Assembly (NCBI RefSeq): GCF_036898825.1 | Contig: NZ_JARUND010000001.1 | Coordinates: 5,022,001-5,086,000, forward strand | Direction: 5' to 3' | Source: Streptomyces sp. B21-083 | GTDB taxonomy: Bacteria > Actinomycetota > Actinomycetes > Streptomycetales > Streptomycetaceae | Length of the DNA: 64,000 nucleotides | In this document: positions 44,022-52,347 of the stretch, piece after piece | How positions within the stretch are numbered: the stretch's first letter is position 1 | Layout of the letters: every line of letters begins with the position of its first letter | Notes under the pieces: generated by a model | Database searches by the model: none | Told to the model about the DNA's origin: nothing | What the model saw: only the letters and a program-made list of their open reading frames with translations | Program-made: the position numbers and the translations under genes

Positions 44022-44898
44022 GTGCGGGCACTGGCGCTACCTGTGGACAGACTCCCACTAGTAGGCGCACTCAGGCGAGGTCCGTGCTTGCTCTGAGCTC
44101 GTGACTAAACAATGGGCACGAATCTCGACTGCCTGCTGGTCGCGGTGTCCGGCGCAGAACGGACCCGGCTTGCCAACGGGCCTGATGCCGCAATCCCCCT
44201 GGCTCGTACCCACGGTTGCCCTGTAGACAGTGTTGAGAACCACCGCCTGACCGGAATGCTGCGCACTGGCTCCCGGGACTTCGGGACCGTAGGCGGCCCG
44301 CTGGTCCATGGAGGGCAGAAGCTGTCCTCCATGGTGTGATGACGGCTTTGAACTGTCCCGGCATCGAGTGCCATCACGGGATTCCAGCGGCGGGCCGTCC
44401 CCTTGCATGTATTCCGCGAGGTGTCGGAAGCGCAACTACGCCGATGTACGCGTGGAGATCGGCATGGGCCCGATCATGCGCGGATCCGGTGCTTGAGCGA
44501 AGAGACGGCGGGATGAGCCAACGCGGTACACCCTCAGGATCGGTTTTTCCGATGCACCCACCTCAAGCGCATCGCGGAGGAGTTTGGTCAGGAGGACGGA
44601 TTCTTCGATCACCGTCGAGAAGCCGTAGCTGGCCCGCATGGTCATCAAGGTGGCGTATGACCTCGTCGAGCGATACACGCAGGTGCGGGAAGACTCCAAG
44701 GTGTTCAATCACGGGGCCAAGGAGCTTGACGTGTGGCTGGACACTCTCGAACAGTCGCGCATCCGGCGCTACCCGTGAATCTCTGTGTCAGCCGCTGGCC
44801 TGGACCGTGGGAAAACCAAGGGCATAGCGCGGGAATCGATCTTTTCGCAGAGGTGTATAGCGCCTGATCAGCGAGTTCCGTCGGTGCCCCACAGGTGA
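44022..44898. other. Gene remnants at the right end of the island
   Basis: No intact gene. A 46-codon stretch at 44638-44778 (MVIKVAYDLVERYTQVREDS ... LDTLEQSRIRRYP) reads like the tail of a lost protein. A possible leftward frame at 44105-44377 is not convincing. The mixture of short open stretches suggests decayed insertions at the island border. No copy of the tRNA-Leu 3' end was seen. Confidence 0.4.
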
Positions 44899-44930
44899 AC
44901 GGCCCTCATCGGGATCTCGATGAGGGCCGT
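44899..44930. terminator. Hairpin terminator at the island/core border
   Basis: 13-base perfect arms ACGGCCCTCATCG / CGATGAGGGCCGT around GGATCT, followed by TTCTCG. The next 200 bases lead to the core DUF2252 gene, so it insulates the core from island transcripts. Confidence 0.75.
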
Positions 44931-45126
44931 TTCTCGTTGTCCTCATGCGTCTTGTCCTCGCGCGTCTTGTCCTCGCCGCCGCGAAGATGTGAGGTCTCTC
45001 TCATCGAGGTGCGTCCCGCGGAGGTGCCCGACTTATCCACAGGGTCTGACCTGATCCGGTCTGTGGTTGTACGGTCGTCGCCAGTTGATGTTGGCGGTGG
45101 CGGGCGGAGCGGGGGAGGCGGTCGCG

Positions 45127-46578
45127 ATGACCGAGGTCGGTACGGGGTCGGCGGGGGCCACGGTGGCGCGGAGCCGGGTGCGGGCGCTTCCCAAGGTGCG
45201 CGGGTTCGCCCAGTGGCAGTCGGAGGGCTCTCCCAAGGAGGAGGGGAAGGCGCTGCGGCGGCAGGTTCCGCGCAGTGCGCACGCCTCCTTCGACACCGGC
45301 GCGGACGGCGGCCGTCCGGACGCCGAGGCGGCGGTCAGGGAGTCCAACCGTGGTCGTATTCCTGGGCTGACCCCGATAAGGGTGGGCAGGATGGCGGCCA
45401 CCCCGTTCGCCTTTCTGCGTGGTTCGGCGGGGTTGATGGCGTACGACCTGGCCCGTACGCCGATGACCAGGATCCGCGCGCAGATCTGCGGTGACGCCCA
45501 TGCGGGCAACTTCGGTCTGTACGGTGACGCGCGCGGCGGCCTGGTCATGGATCTGAACGACTTCGACGAAACCGTCCAGGGTCCCTGGGAGTGGGACCTC
45601 AAGCGGCTCGCCGCCTCGCTGGTGCTCGCGGGCCGGGAGGCGGGCGCGGACGAGGGCACCTGCCGGCAGGCGGCGCACGGCGCTGTCGGCGCGTACCGCC
45701 GGACGATGCGGCTGCTCGCGAAGCTGTCGGTGCTGGACGCGTGGAACGCGATCGCGGACGAGGAGCTGGTCTCCCACACGGACGCCCATGACCTGGTCGG
45801 CACTCTTGAGCGGGTCTCCGAGAAGGCGCGGGGCAACACCAGCGGGCGTTTCGCGGCCAGGTCGACGGAGGTCACCGAGGACGGCGGGCGGCGCTTCGTG
45901 GATGCCCCGCCGGTGTTGCGGGGAGTGCCGGACGCGGAGGCCGCGGCGGTGGCGGCGTCGCTGGAGGAGTACGTGAGCACGCTGTCGGAGGACCGTCTTC
46001 CGCTGCTGGCCCGCCACTCGGTGCACGATGTGGCGTTCCGCATCGTCGGTACGGGCAGTGTGGGCGCGCGGTCGTACGTCGTCCTGCTCCTGGACCACAA
46101 GGGCGAGTGTCTCGTCCTGCAGGTGAAGGAGGCCCGTCCCTCGGCGCTGGTCCCGCATCTGGCCACCGCCGGCTTCGACCCGGTGGAGGCGGCGGGTGCG
46201 GTGCACGAGGGTCGCCGGGTGGTGCTCGGGCAGAAGCGCATGCAGGTCGTCAGCGACGTCCTCCTCGGCTGGACGACGGTGGACGGACTGCCTTTCCAGG
46301 TACGGCAGTTCCGCAACCGCAAGGGCAGCGTCGACCCGGCGGCCCTGTCCGCCGACCAGATCGACGACTACGGCCGGATGACGGGCGCCCTCCTCGCGCG
46401 TGCCCACGCCCACAGCGCCGACCCCCGTCTGATCGCCGGGTACTGCGGCAAGAGCGACGAGCTGGACGAGGCGATGGCGACGTTCGCGACGGCCTACGCC
46501 GACCGTACGGAGGCGGACCACGCGGTGCTGGTGGCGGCGGTGCGGGCGGGGAGGATCGACGCGGAGATGGGCGTGTGA
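45127..46578 (+). CDS. DUF2252 family protein
   Basis: 483 residues from ATG 45127 with GGGGAGG 8 bases upstream. Typical DUF2252 blocks: MAATPFAFLRGSAGLMAYDL, QICGDAHAGNFGLYGDARG, VMDLNDFDETVQGPWEWDLK and the late GALLARAHAHSADPRLIAGY. The family has a kinase/phosphotransferase-like arrangement (GDAHAGNFG and DLNDFDE resemble catalytic and metal-binding loops), but no reaction is established. First gene of the right core block. Confidence 0.85.
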   Translation: MTEVGTGSAGATVARSRVRALPKVRGFAQWQSEGSPKEEGKALRRQVPRSAHASFDTGADGGRPDAEAAVRESNRGRIPGLTPIRVGRMAATPFAFLRGSAGLMAYDLARTPMTRIRAQICGDAHAGNFGLYGDARGGLVMDLNDFDETVQGPWEWDLKRLAASLVLAGREAGADEGTCRQAAHGAVGAYRRTMRLLAKLSVLDAWNAIADEELVSHTDAHDLVGTLERVSEKARGNTSGRFAARSTEVTEDGGRRFVDAPPVLRGVPDAEAAAVAASLEEYVSTLSEDRLPLLARHSVHDVAFRIVGTGSVGARSYVVLLLDHKGECLVLQVKEARPSALVPHLATAGFDPVEAAGAVHEGRRVVLGQKRMQVVSDVLLGWTTVDGLPFQVRQFRNRKGSVDPAALSADQIDDYGRMTGALLARAHAHSADPRLIAGYCGKSDELDEAMATFATAYADRTEADHAVLVAAVRAGRIDAEMGV

Positions 46579-46689
46579 CGGTGGTGGCCGGGGGCGAAGG
46601 GTACGGGGCGGTGACGGCTGCGGGGGCCGTTTCGGGCTTGGTCCGGTGACCTTGGGTGGGCGGACGAGCCGTGGCCTACGCTTGGGCGG

Positions 46690-47586
46690 GTGACGACCCC
46701 GGAAGCTGAGCAGTCCTCGTCCGCGCCCGACGCCGAAGGGCCGCGGGAGCGTCCTGACGCGCGGGCGCCGTCCGGCGCGTCCGACACGGCCGAGGGCGCG
46801 GCTGAGGGGCCGCGGCCCGAGGAGCGGTTGGAGCGGGCCGTGCGGGTCGCCGAGCAGGCGCTCATCGAGTACGAGATCGCGGTCGAGACCTTCCGTATCG
46901 AGGTCGAGAACTTCTCCCGGCTGCACCATCAGAAGCTCGGTCCGATGTACGCCCGCCTCGATGAGCTGGACGCGGAGATCGCCGAGGCGAAGGCCGCCCG
47001 CAGTGGCGATCCGGAGGATGTGCGAGCCGCGCAGGAGGCGCGGGCGCGGGTCATGCCGATGCCGGGTGTCGAGGAGCTGTTCCACGGCTGGATGGACTCG
47101 GAGGGGCTGTTTCCGGAGGCGGCGGCGATGCTCACCGAGCAGCCGGTACGGCCTCCGCAGCGGGTCCGCCCGAGCGACGAGGCCCGCAAGCTGTACCGCG
47201 AGCTGGTCCGTAAGGCCCACCCGGACCTGGCGCAGGACGAGGGGGAGCGGGCGCGGCGCGACGAGTTCATCGCCCGGGTCAACAGTGCCTACGGGCGGGG
47301 TGACGAGGTGCTGTTGCGGGAGCTGGCCGAGGAGTGGGCGGCCGGTCCGGTGCCCGCCGAGTGGCGGCCGAGTCACAGCGAGGAGCTGTACGCCCGCCTG
47401 GAGTGGCTTTCCCAGCGTAAGGAGCTGCTCACGCTGGTCGCCAGTGAGCTGGAGGAGGGGGCGATCGGCGCGATGCTGAAGCTCGCTCCGGACGACCCGG
47501 ACCGTCTCCTGGAGGAGATCGCCGAGCAGTTGCTGGCTCAGGTCTCGCAGCGTGAGGCGGAACTCGCGGCGCTGCTCGGGCGGTGA
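46690..47586 (+). CDS. J-domain-like protein with long helical N-terminus
   Basis: 298 residues from GTG 46690. After a low-complexity acidic leader (1-50), residues about 55-120 are helical (EIAVETFRIEVENFSRLHHQ), and about 165-215 contain YRELVRKAHPDLAQDEGERA, including the HPD tripeptide of J domains, and FIARVNSAYGRGD. It may recruit DnaK or be a J-like structural module. Another helical stretch ends the protein. It is followed after 19 bases by the rhodanese gene. Confidence 0.75.
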   Translation: MTTPEAEQSSSAPDAEGPRERPDARAPSGASDTAEGAAEGPRPEERLERAVRVAEQALIEYEIAVETFRIEVENFSRLHHQKLGPMYARLDELDAEIAEAKAARSGDPEDVRAAQEARARVMPMPGVEELFHGWMDSEGLFPEAAAMLTEQPVRPPQRVRPSDEARKLYRELVRKAHPDLAQDEGERARRDEFIARVNSAYGRGDEVLLRELAEEWAAGPVPAEWRPSHSEELYARLEWLSQRKELLTLVASELEEGAIGAMLKLAPDDPDRLLEEIAEQLLAQVSQREAELAALLGR

Positions 47587-47605
47587 CCTGGGTATCGTCG
47601 GGGGC

Positions 47606-47953
47606 ATGAGTTTCGGATCTGGTGTGCCCACGGTCGAGGTCGCGGACCTCAAGGACGGCGACTTCCTGCTGGACGTCCGTGAGGACGAGGAGTGGCAGGC
47701 GGGGCACGCCGAGGGGGCGTTGCACGTCCCGATGAGCGAGTTCGTCGCCCGCTACGGCGAGTTGACCGAGGCGGCGCCGCGGGACGGTCGGGTCAACGTG
47801 ATCTGCCGCTCCGGTGGCCGGTCGGCCCAGGTGACGAACTATCTGGTGCAGCAGGGCATCGACGCGGTGAACGTCGACGGCGGTATGCAGGTGTGGGAGG
47901 CGGCGGGTCGCCCGGTCGTCACCGACGAGGGTGCGCCGGGCTTCGTCGCCTGA
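47606..47953 (+). CDS. Rhodanese-like domain protein
   Basis: 115 residues from ATG 47606. Single rhodanese domain: LLDVREDEEWQAGHAEGALH, and the active-site loop VICRSGGRS with the catalytic Cys, ending VDGGMQVWEAAGRP. Single-domain rhodaneses carry persulfide sulfur. It is complete and probably co-transcribed with the J-like gene. Confidence 0.9.
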   Translation: MSFGSGVPTVEVADLKDGDFLLDVREDEEWQAGHAEGALHVPMSEFVARYGELTEAAPRDGRVNVICRSGGRSAQVTNYLVQQGIDAVNVDGGMQVWEAAGRPVVTDEGAPGFVA

Positions 47954-47997
47954 ATCCGGGCGTCTGAGTCCGGGTGTCCGGCGGCCCGCGCACGGCT

Positions 47998-49146
47998 TCA
48001 GCCGAGTTGGTGGGCCGCGAGCAGGTCTCCCAGCATCTCCTCGTGGGCGGCGGCAGGGCCGAGCGACAGTTCCAGGTGTTTGGCCCAGGCGTGGTACCGG
48101 TGCAGCGGATAGTCGGTGTCGGCGCCGAAACCGCCGTGCAGGTGCTGCGCGGTCTGCACGACCCTCCGTACACCTTCCGAGGCCCAGATCTTGGCGACGG
48201 CCACGTCCCCGGAGACGGGCAGCGCGCCTCCGGCCCCCGTGCTGATGCGCCACGCGGCCTGCCACAGGGTGGCCTCCATCGCGCGCAGGTCGATGTACCG
48301 GTCGGCGGCCTGGACGGCGACGGCCTGGAACGTCGCCAGTGGATGCCCGAACTGCTCCCGCTTGCCGGTGTAGTCGCTGGTCATGTCCAGTACGGCGGTC
48401 CCCAGTCCGAGCGTCTGCGCGCAGGTGCCGACGGTCAGCAGATCGCGCAGCCACGGCCAGGCGCCGTCGGCGTCGAGGACGTACCGGTCGGGCAGCCGCA
48501 CGGAGTCCAGGCGTAGTTCGCCGAGTCGCTCTCCGGCGGTGGATATCTGTTCGGCGAGGTGGACGCCGTCGAGCGGGCCGCCTTCGGGGGCGCGGGGGAC
48601 AAGGGCGAGGACGGTCCGGTCGGCGTTCGTGCGCGCGGGTACGAGGACGAAGTCGGCGTTGTGTGCCCAGGGCACCGCCGTCTGTATCCCGTCGAGCACC
48701 CAGAGGTCGCCGTCCCGGCTGGCGGTCACGGCGAGTTCGGCGGGGTCGTGGCCGGTGCGGCCGTGCGCGGCGGCGGTGAGCACGAGTTCGCCGGTCCCGG
48801 CGCGGCGCAGCACCTCGTCGCGCAACTCCCCGCTCCCGTACGCCTGTACGGCCGCTGCGGCGGCGCAGCTCTCCAGCAGGGGCACCCTGGCCAGCACCTT
48901 CGCGGACTCGCGCAGGACGAGGCACAGGGCGATGGCGTCGAGACCGGCCCCGCCGAACTCCTCGGTGAGCAGGAGGCTCAGCAGATCCGCGCCGGCGAGG
49001 CTCTCCCACAGTGCCCGGTCGAAGTCGTCCGCGACGGCACCCGGGACGAGTGACGGACTGGGTACCGCGTCCGGCGCGACGCCGCCGAAAACCGCCCGGG
49101 CCGCCTCGACCGCCGCCTGCTGCTCCTCACTGAACCTGAAGTCCAC
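47998..49146 (-). CDS. Acyl-CoA dehydrogenase
   Basis: 382-residue flavoprotein from ATG 49146. N-terminal helical domain (MDFRFSEEQQAAVEAARAVF), a middle beta domain with VLTAAAHGRTGHDPAELAVT, and a C-terminal helical domain with KIWASEGVRRVVQTAQHLHG and YPLHRYHAWAKHLELSLG, including the conserved HGG and yplHRY-type signature. It oxidises acyl-CoA substrates, chain length unknown. A palindrome at 49250-49263 in its promoter region matches those at the paaN/paaH and E1-alpha promoters. Confidence 0.88.
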   Translation of the reverse strand: MDFRFSEEQQAAVEAARAVFGGVAPDAVPSPSLVPGAVADDFDRALWESLAGADLLSLLLTEEFGGAGLDAIALCLVLRESAKVLARVPLLESCAAAAAVQAYGSGELRDEVLRRAGTGELVLTAAAHGRTGHDPAELAVTASRDGDLWVLDGIQTAVPWAHNADFVLVPARTNADRTVLALVPRAPEGGPLDGVHLAEQISTAGERLGELRLDSVRLPDRYVLDADGAWPWLRDLLTVGTCAQTLGLGTAVLDMTSDYTGKREQFGHPLATFQAVAVQAADRYIDLRAMEATLWQAAWRISTGAGGALPVSGDVAVAKIWASEGVRRVVQTAQHLHGGFGADTDYPLHRYHAWAKHLELSLGPAAAHEEMLGDLLAAHQLG

Positions 49147-49481
49147 GGTGCTGTCCTCTCGGCAAGGGGCGGGTGACCTGACGGGGCGTCAAGATAGAAC
49201 AGGTTCTAGAAGAAGGGAACGGGTGAGGCCGGGAGGGTGCGCGACAGCGACCGATCGTTCGGTTTGTCCGAGTCGATCGTGCAGCGGTGGGTCGTAGGGT
49301 GTCAACGGCTGTGGACAACTCCCGGGACCGGCCGTGCGGGCACTGTCCATCGGTCGCACGGGTGTGCGGAGGGGGCTGTGCTGGGCGGGTGTCCCTGAGT
49401 ACCGTGCCCGTGCGCATGCCGTGTCGTGGTGCGCGTGGGCCGGCGGGTGCGGTGGGACCGGGGATCGGGAGACGGGGCGGA
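49147..49481. promoter_or_regulatory. Divergent promoter region of acyl-CoA dehydrogenase and DUF5819 operon
   Basis: 335 bases between divergent starts. It holds the operator-like palindrome at 49250-49263, about 100 bases upstream of the acyl-CoA dehydrogenase start. Open frames through it read as shadows without ribosome sites. Confidence 0.5.
49250..49263. promoter_or_regulatory. TetR-type operator candidate 1 (ACCGATCGTTCGGT)
   Basis: Palindrome ACCGA-N4-TCGGT, upstream of the acyl-CoA dehydrogenase gene. Same pattern as at 54131-54144 and 56923-56936. Confidence 0.7.
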
Positions 49482-50315
49482 ATGGACGCGTACGAGGCAG
49501 ACCCGGACGCCGGGCACGAGCGCGACGAGGCCGGCGAGGCCGAGGTTCCCCCGCCCGACGGCCCCCTGCCACCGCCGGGGCCCGGGCCGCCGGTCGAGGG
49601 CGCCGCGCCTGACCTCGCCTCCCCGGAAGCTCGCCGCCCGGAACTGGCGGCTCTCTCGCTGCCGTATCAGATCGGCGCCGCCCTGGTCGTCGCGGTCGTC
49701 GCCGTTGCCGCGATCGCCCACCTCGGCATGGTCTTTCTGCACGTCGCGCCGTCGAACACGGTCTCGAAGGAGCACGCCCGGGCGATCGACGACTGGATCT
49801 ACCCGGAGTTCGAACAGAACTGGAAGCTGTTCGCCCCCAATCCGCTGCAGCAGAACATCGCGGTCGAGGTCCGCGCCGATGTCCGTACGGCGGACGGCGG
49901 GGCCCGGACGACCGGCTGGTACGACCTCTCCGCGCTGGACGGCGAGGCCATCGACGGCAACCTGCTGCCGAGCCACACCCAGCAGAACGAGCTGCGCCGG
50001 GCCTGGGACTTCCTTCTCGCCTCGCACGACGCCCAGAACCGTCCCTCGGGCCTGCGTGGCGTCCTGGCCGAGCGGTATATGCGCCGCATCGTCGTCCTGC
50101 GCCTGGACCGCGAGGACGCCGCCGGGCCCGGCGGCACGATCGACCGGGTCCAGGTCCGCTCCCGCAGTACGAACGTCCGACCGCCCGAGTGGAGCCAGGA
50201 GCAGGTGCCCGAGAAGCCCACGTACCGCGTACTGCCCTGGTGGCCCGTCCCCGACGACGAGGCGCCCCCCGAGGCGGCGGGCCCGGCCGGCGTGACGAAG
50301 GCGGACGGCTCATGA
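49482..50315 (+). CDS. DUF5819 family membrane protein
   Basis: 277 residues from ATG 49482. Pro-rich N-terminus (1-60), one membrane helix (about 68-92, IGAALVVAVVAVAAIAHLGM), then an extracytoplasmic domain with YPEFEQNWKLFAPNPLQQNI, the hallmark segment of DUF5819. It overlaps the HTTM gene by ATGA, and DUF5819 proteins are typically encoded beside HTTM proteins, so the two probably form a membrane complex of unknown activity. Confidence 0.85.
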   Translation: MDAYEADPDAGHERDEAGEAEVPPPDGPLPPPGPGPPVEGAAPDLASPEARRPELAALSLPYQIGAALVVAVVAVAAIAHLGMVFLHVAPSNTVSKEHARAIDDWIYPEFEQNWKLFAPNPLQQNIAVEVRADVRTADGGARTTGWYDLSALDGEAIDGNLLPSHTQQNELRRAWDFLLASHDAQNRPSGLRGVLAERYMRRIVVLRLDREDAAGPGGTIDRVQVRSRSTNVRPPEWSQEQVPEKPTYRVLPWWPVPDDEAPPEAAGPAGVTKADGS

Positions 50316-51577
50316 CCCGCCTCGTCCCCGCGGCCTCGGGTTCGCTCGCCCGTTCGCTGTCCCAGGGCATCGGCCGGGTCACCGAGACCGCGCTGGGCCC
50401 CTACCAGACCGCCGTCGTCCGTATCGGCCTCTCGGCGACCTGGCTGCTCTTCCTGCTGCGCGAGTTCCCGCACCGGCAGGAGCTGTACGGCCCCGACGGT
50501 CCCTGGAGCTGGGACCTCGCCCAGCAGCTCATCGCGGACAACCGCGCGTTCACGGTGCTCATGTGGTCCGGCAGCGACGTCTGGTTCGAACTCGTCTACG
50601 CGCTCGCCGTACTCACCGGTCTTCTCCTCCTGATCGGCTGGCGCACCCGCACCCTCTCCGTGCTCTTCATGGTCGGAGTGCTCTCGCTCCAGAACCGCAG
50701 CATCTTCGTCGGCGACGGCGGCGACAACGTCCTGCACCTGATGTCCCTCTACCTGGTGTTCACGCGCTGCGGGCAGGTGTGGTCCCTGGACGCCCGGCGC
50801 GCCCGCAAGGCACGCGCGCGCGTGCTCTTCGACGCAGCCCCCGACCGCGCGGGCCCGGTCCTCTGGGTCGTCCTCGGGGCGTTCCTCGTCGCCGGTACGG
50901 CGGCCGGAAAGCTCGACGGTGACCCGCTGGTCCCGGTGATCCTCTGGGGCATGTGGCTGGCCCAGGCCGTGTGGTGGGCCGTGGCGCGCCGTGAGCAGGG
51001 CGGCGAGCCACGGATGCTGCTCGACATCGTCGGCAACGTCGTGCACAACGCCGCCCTTTTCGTGATCATGGCCGAGGCCTGTCTGATCTACGCGACGGCC
51101 GGCTGGTACAAGATCCAGGGCTCCCGCTGGCAGGACGGCACCGCCGTCTACTACCCGCTCCACCTCGACTACTTCTCCCCGTGGCCCGCGCTCTCCGACC
51201 TGATGTCGTCGAGCGGCACGATGGTGATGCTGGTGACGTACGGGACGGTGGCCGTGCAGGTCGCCTTCCCCTTCACGCTCTTCAACCGGCGCGTCAAGAA
51301 CGTCCTGCTGGCCGTGATGATGACCGAGCACGCCGTGATCGCCGTCGTCCTCGGGCTGCCCTTCTTCTCGCTCGCGATGATCGCCGCGGACGCCGTGTTC
51401 CTGCCGACCTCCTTCCTGCGCCGCCTCGGCGACGGGGCGGCACGCGCGCGCGTGCGCCTGCTCGCCCGCCTGCCGGGCGACGGACGCTTCGTGCCGGACC
51501 GGCGCACCGCCGGGGCGGCCGACGAGGAGGCGGCGGGCGAGACGGCGGAGCCACCGCACGTAGGCTTCACGGCATGA
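50312..51577 (+). CDS. HTTM (gamma-carboxylase-like) membrane protein
   Basis: 421 residues from ATG 50312. Multiple membrane segments (IGLSATWLLFLLREFPHRQE, LVYALAVLTGLLLLIGWRTR, VLHLMSLYLVFTR, and more to residue 375) with the HTTM-domain signature GWYKIQGSRWQDGTAVYYPL. Related to the membrane part of vitamin K-dependent gamma-carboxylase; its substrate in actinobacteria is not established. Coupled by ATGA overlap to genes on both sides. Confidence 0.85.
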   Translation: MTRLVPAASGSLARSLSQGIGRVTETALGPYQTAVVRIGLSATWLLFLLREFPHRQELYGPDGPWSWDLAQQLIADNRAFTVLMWSGSDVWFELVYALAVLTGLLLLIGWRTRTLSVLFMVGVLSLQNRSIFVGDGGDNVLHLMSLYLVFTRCGQVWSLDARRARKARARVLFDAAPDRAGPVLWVVLGAFLVAGTAAGKLDGDPLVPVILWGMWLAQAVWWAVARREQGGEPRMLLDIVGNVVHNAALFVIMAEACLIYATAGWYKIQGSRWQDGTAVYYPLHLDYFSPWPALSDLMSSSGTMVMLVTYGTVAVQVAFPFTLFNRRVKNVLLAVMMTEHAVIAVVLGLPFFSLAMIAADAVFLPTSFLRRLGDGAARARVRLLARLPGDGRFVPDRRTAGAADEEAAGETAEPPHVGFTA

Positions 51578-52347
51578 CGGACGAGGCGACGGAGTCGGCG
51601 AACGACCCGGTGGGCGACTGGCACCGGCTCGCCGGCGCTTGTGTGCTGCTCGACGGCTTCCACGCCCTCAAGCACGCCGTCCGCTTCGGCGCGCGGATCC
51701 CGCTGGCCGTGACCACCGACCGGCGGGCGACTCTGGAGCTCGCCGGCCAGCTGGCTCCGGACGTACGGGACACCCTGTACGCCCTCCTGACCGAGGTCCC
51801 GGAGGCGACGTACACCTCCCTCGTGCCGCGCCCGCACCCCACCGCGGTGGCCGCCCTCGCCGTACGGCCCTCCCGCGCGGTCAACCTGGAGACGCTCGCG
51901 CGCTCGCCCCGGGCCGCGCCCGTCGTCGTCCTCGACAACCCGCGCAATCTCGGGAACGCCGGTGCGGTGATCCGGCTCGCCGCCGGGTTCGGCGCGACCG
52001 GGGTCGTCACCACCGGGACGCTCGACCCCTGGCACCCCACCGTCGTACGCGCCGGGGCGGGGCTGCACTTCGCGACCGCCGTGGAGCGCCTGGCGGTGGC
52101 CGAGCTGCCAGCCGGGCCGGTGTTCGCGCTCGACCCGGAGGGCGACGACATCCGGGGGCTGAAGCTCCCGGACGACGCCGTCCTCGCCTTCGGCTCCGAA
52201 CGCAGCGGGCTGTCGCCCGAACTACGCGCGCGTGCCGACCATCTGGTGTCGCTACCGATGCGCCCCCAGGTCTCCAGCTACAACCTCGCGACCAGCGTGG
52301 GTATGACGCTGTACCACTGGAGCGTCACCAGTAACGGGACCTTCTAG
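51574..52347 (+). CDS. TrmH-family RNA 2'-O-methyltransferase (SpoU)
   Basis: 257 residues from ATG 51574, ATGA overlap with the HTTM gene. It has the SPOUT knot motifs: VVLDNPRNLGNAGAVIRLAA, LAFGSERSGLSPELRARADH and LPMRPQVSSYNLATSVGMTL. Methylates a ribose 2'-OH in tRNA or rRNA; the exact target is not predictable. The TAG stop shares its bases with the convergent paaN stop (CTAG at 52344-52347). Confidence 0.9.
   Translation: MTDEATESANDPVGDWHRLAGACVLLDGFHALKHAVRFGARIPLAVTTDRRATLELAGQLAPDVRDTLYALLTEVPEATYTSLVPRPHPTAVAALAVRPSRAVNLETLARSPRAAPVVVLDNPRNLGNAGAVIRLAAGFGATGVVTTGTLDPWHPTVVRAGAGLHFATAVERLAVAELPAGPVFALDPEGDDIRGLKLPDDAVLAFGSERSGLSPELRARADHLVSLPMRPQVSSYNLATSVGMTLYHWSVTSNGTF

Noticed and set aside
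44800..45000. attR copy of the tRNA-Leu 3' end
   Set aside because: No stretch matching the T arm or acceptor 3' half was found; only a weak CACCGACG similarity.
45001..47652. Very long open frame (883 codons) on the minus strand
   Set aside because: It is antisense to the DUF2252 and J-like genes, is Arg/Pro-rich, and arises from third-position GC bias.
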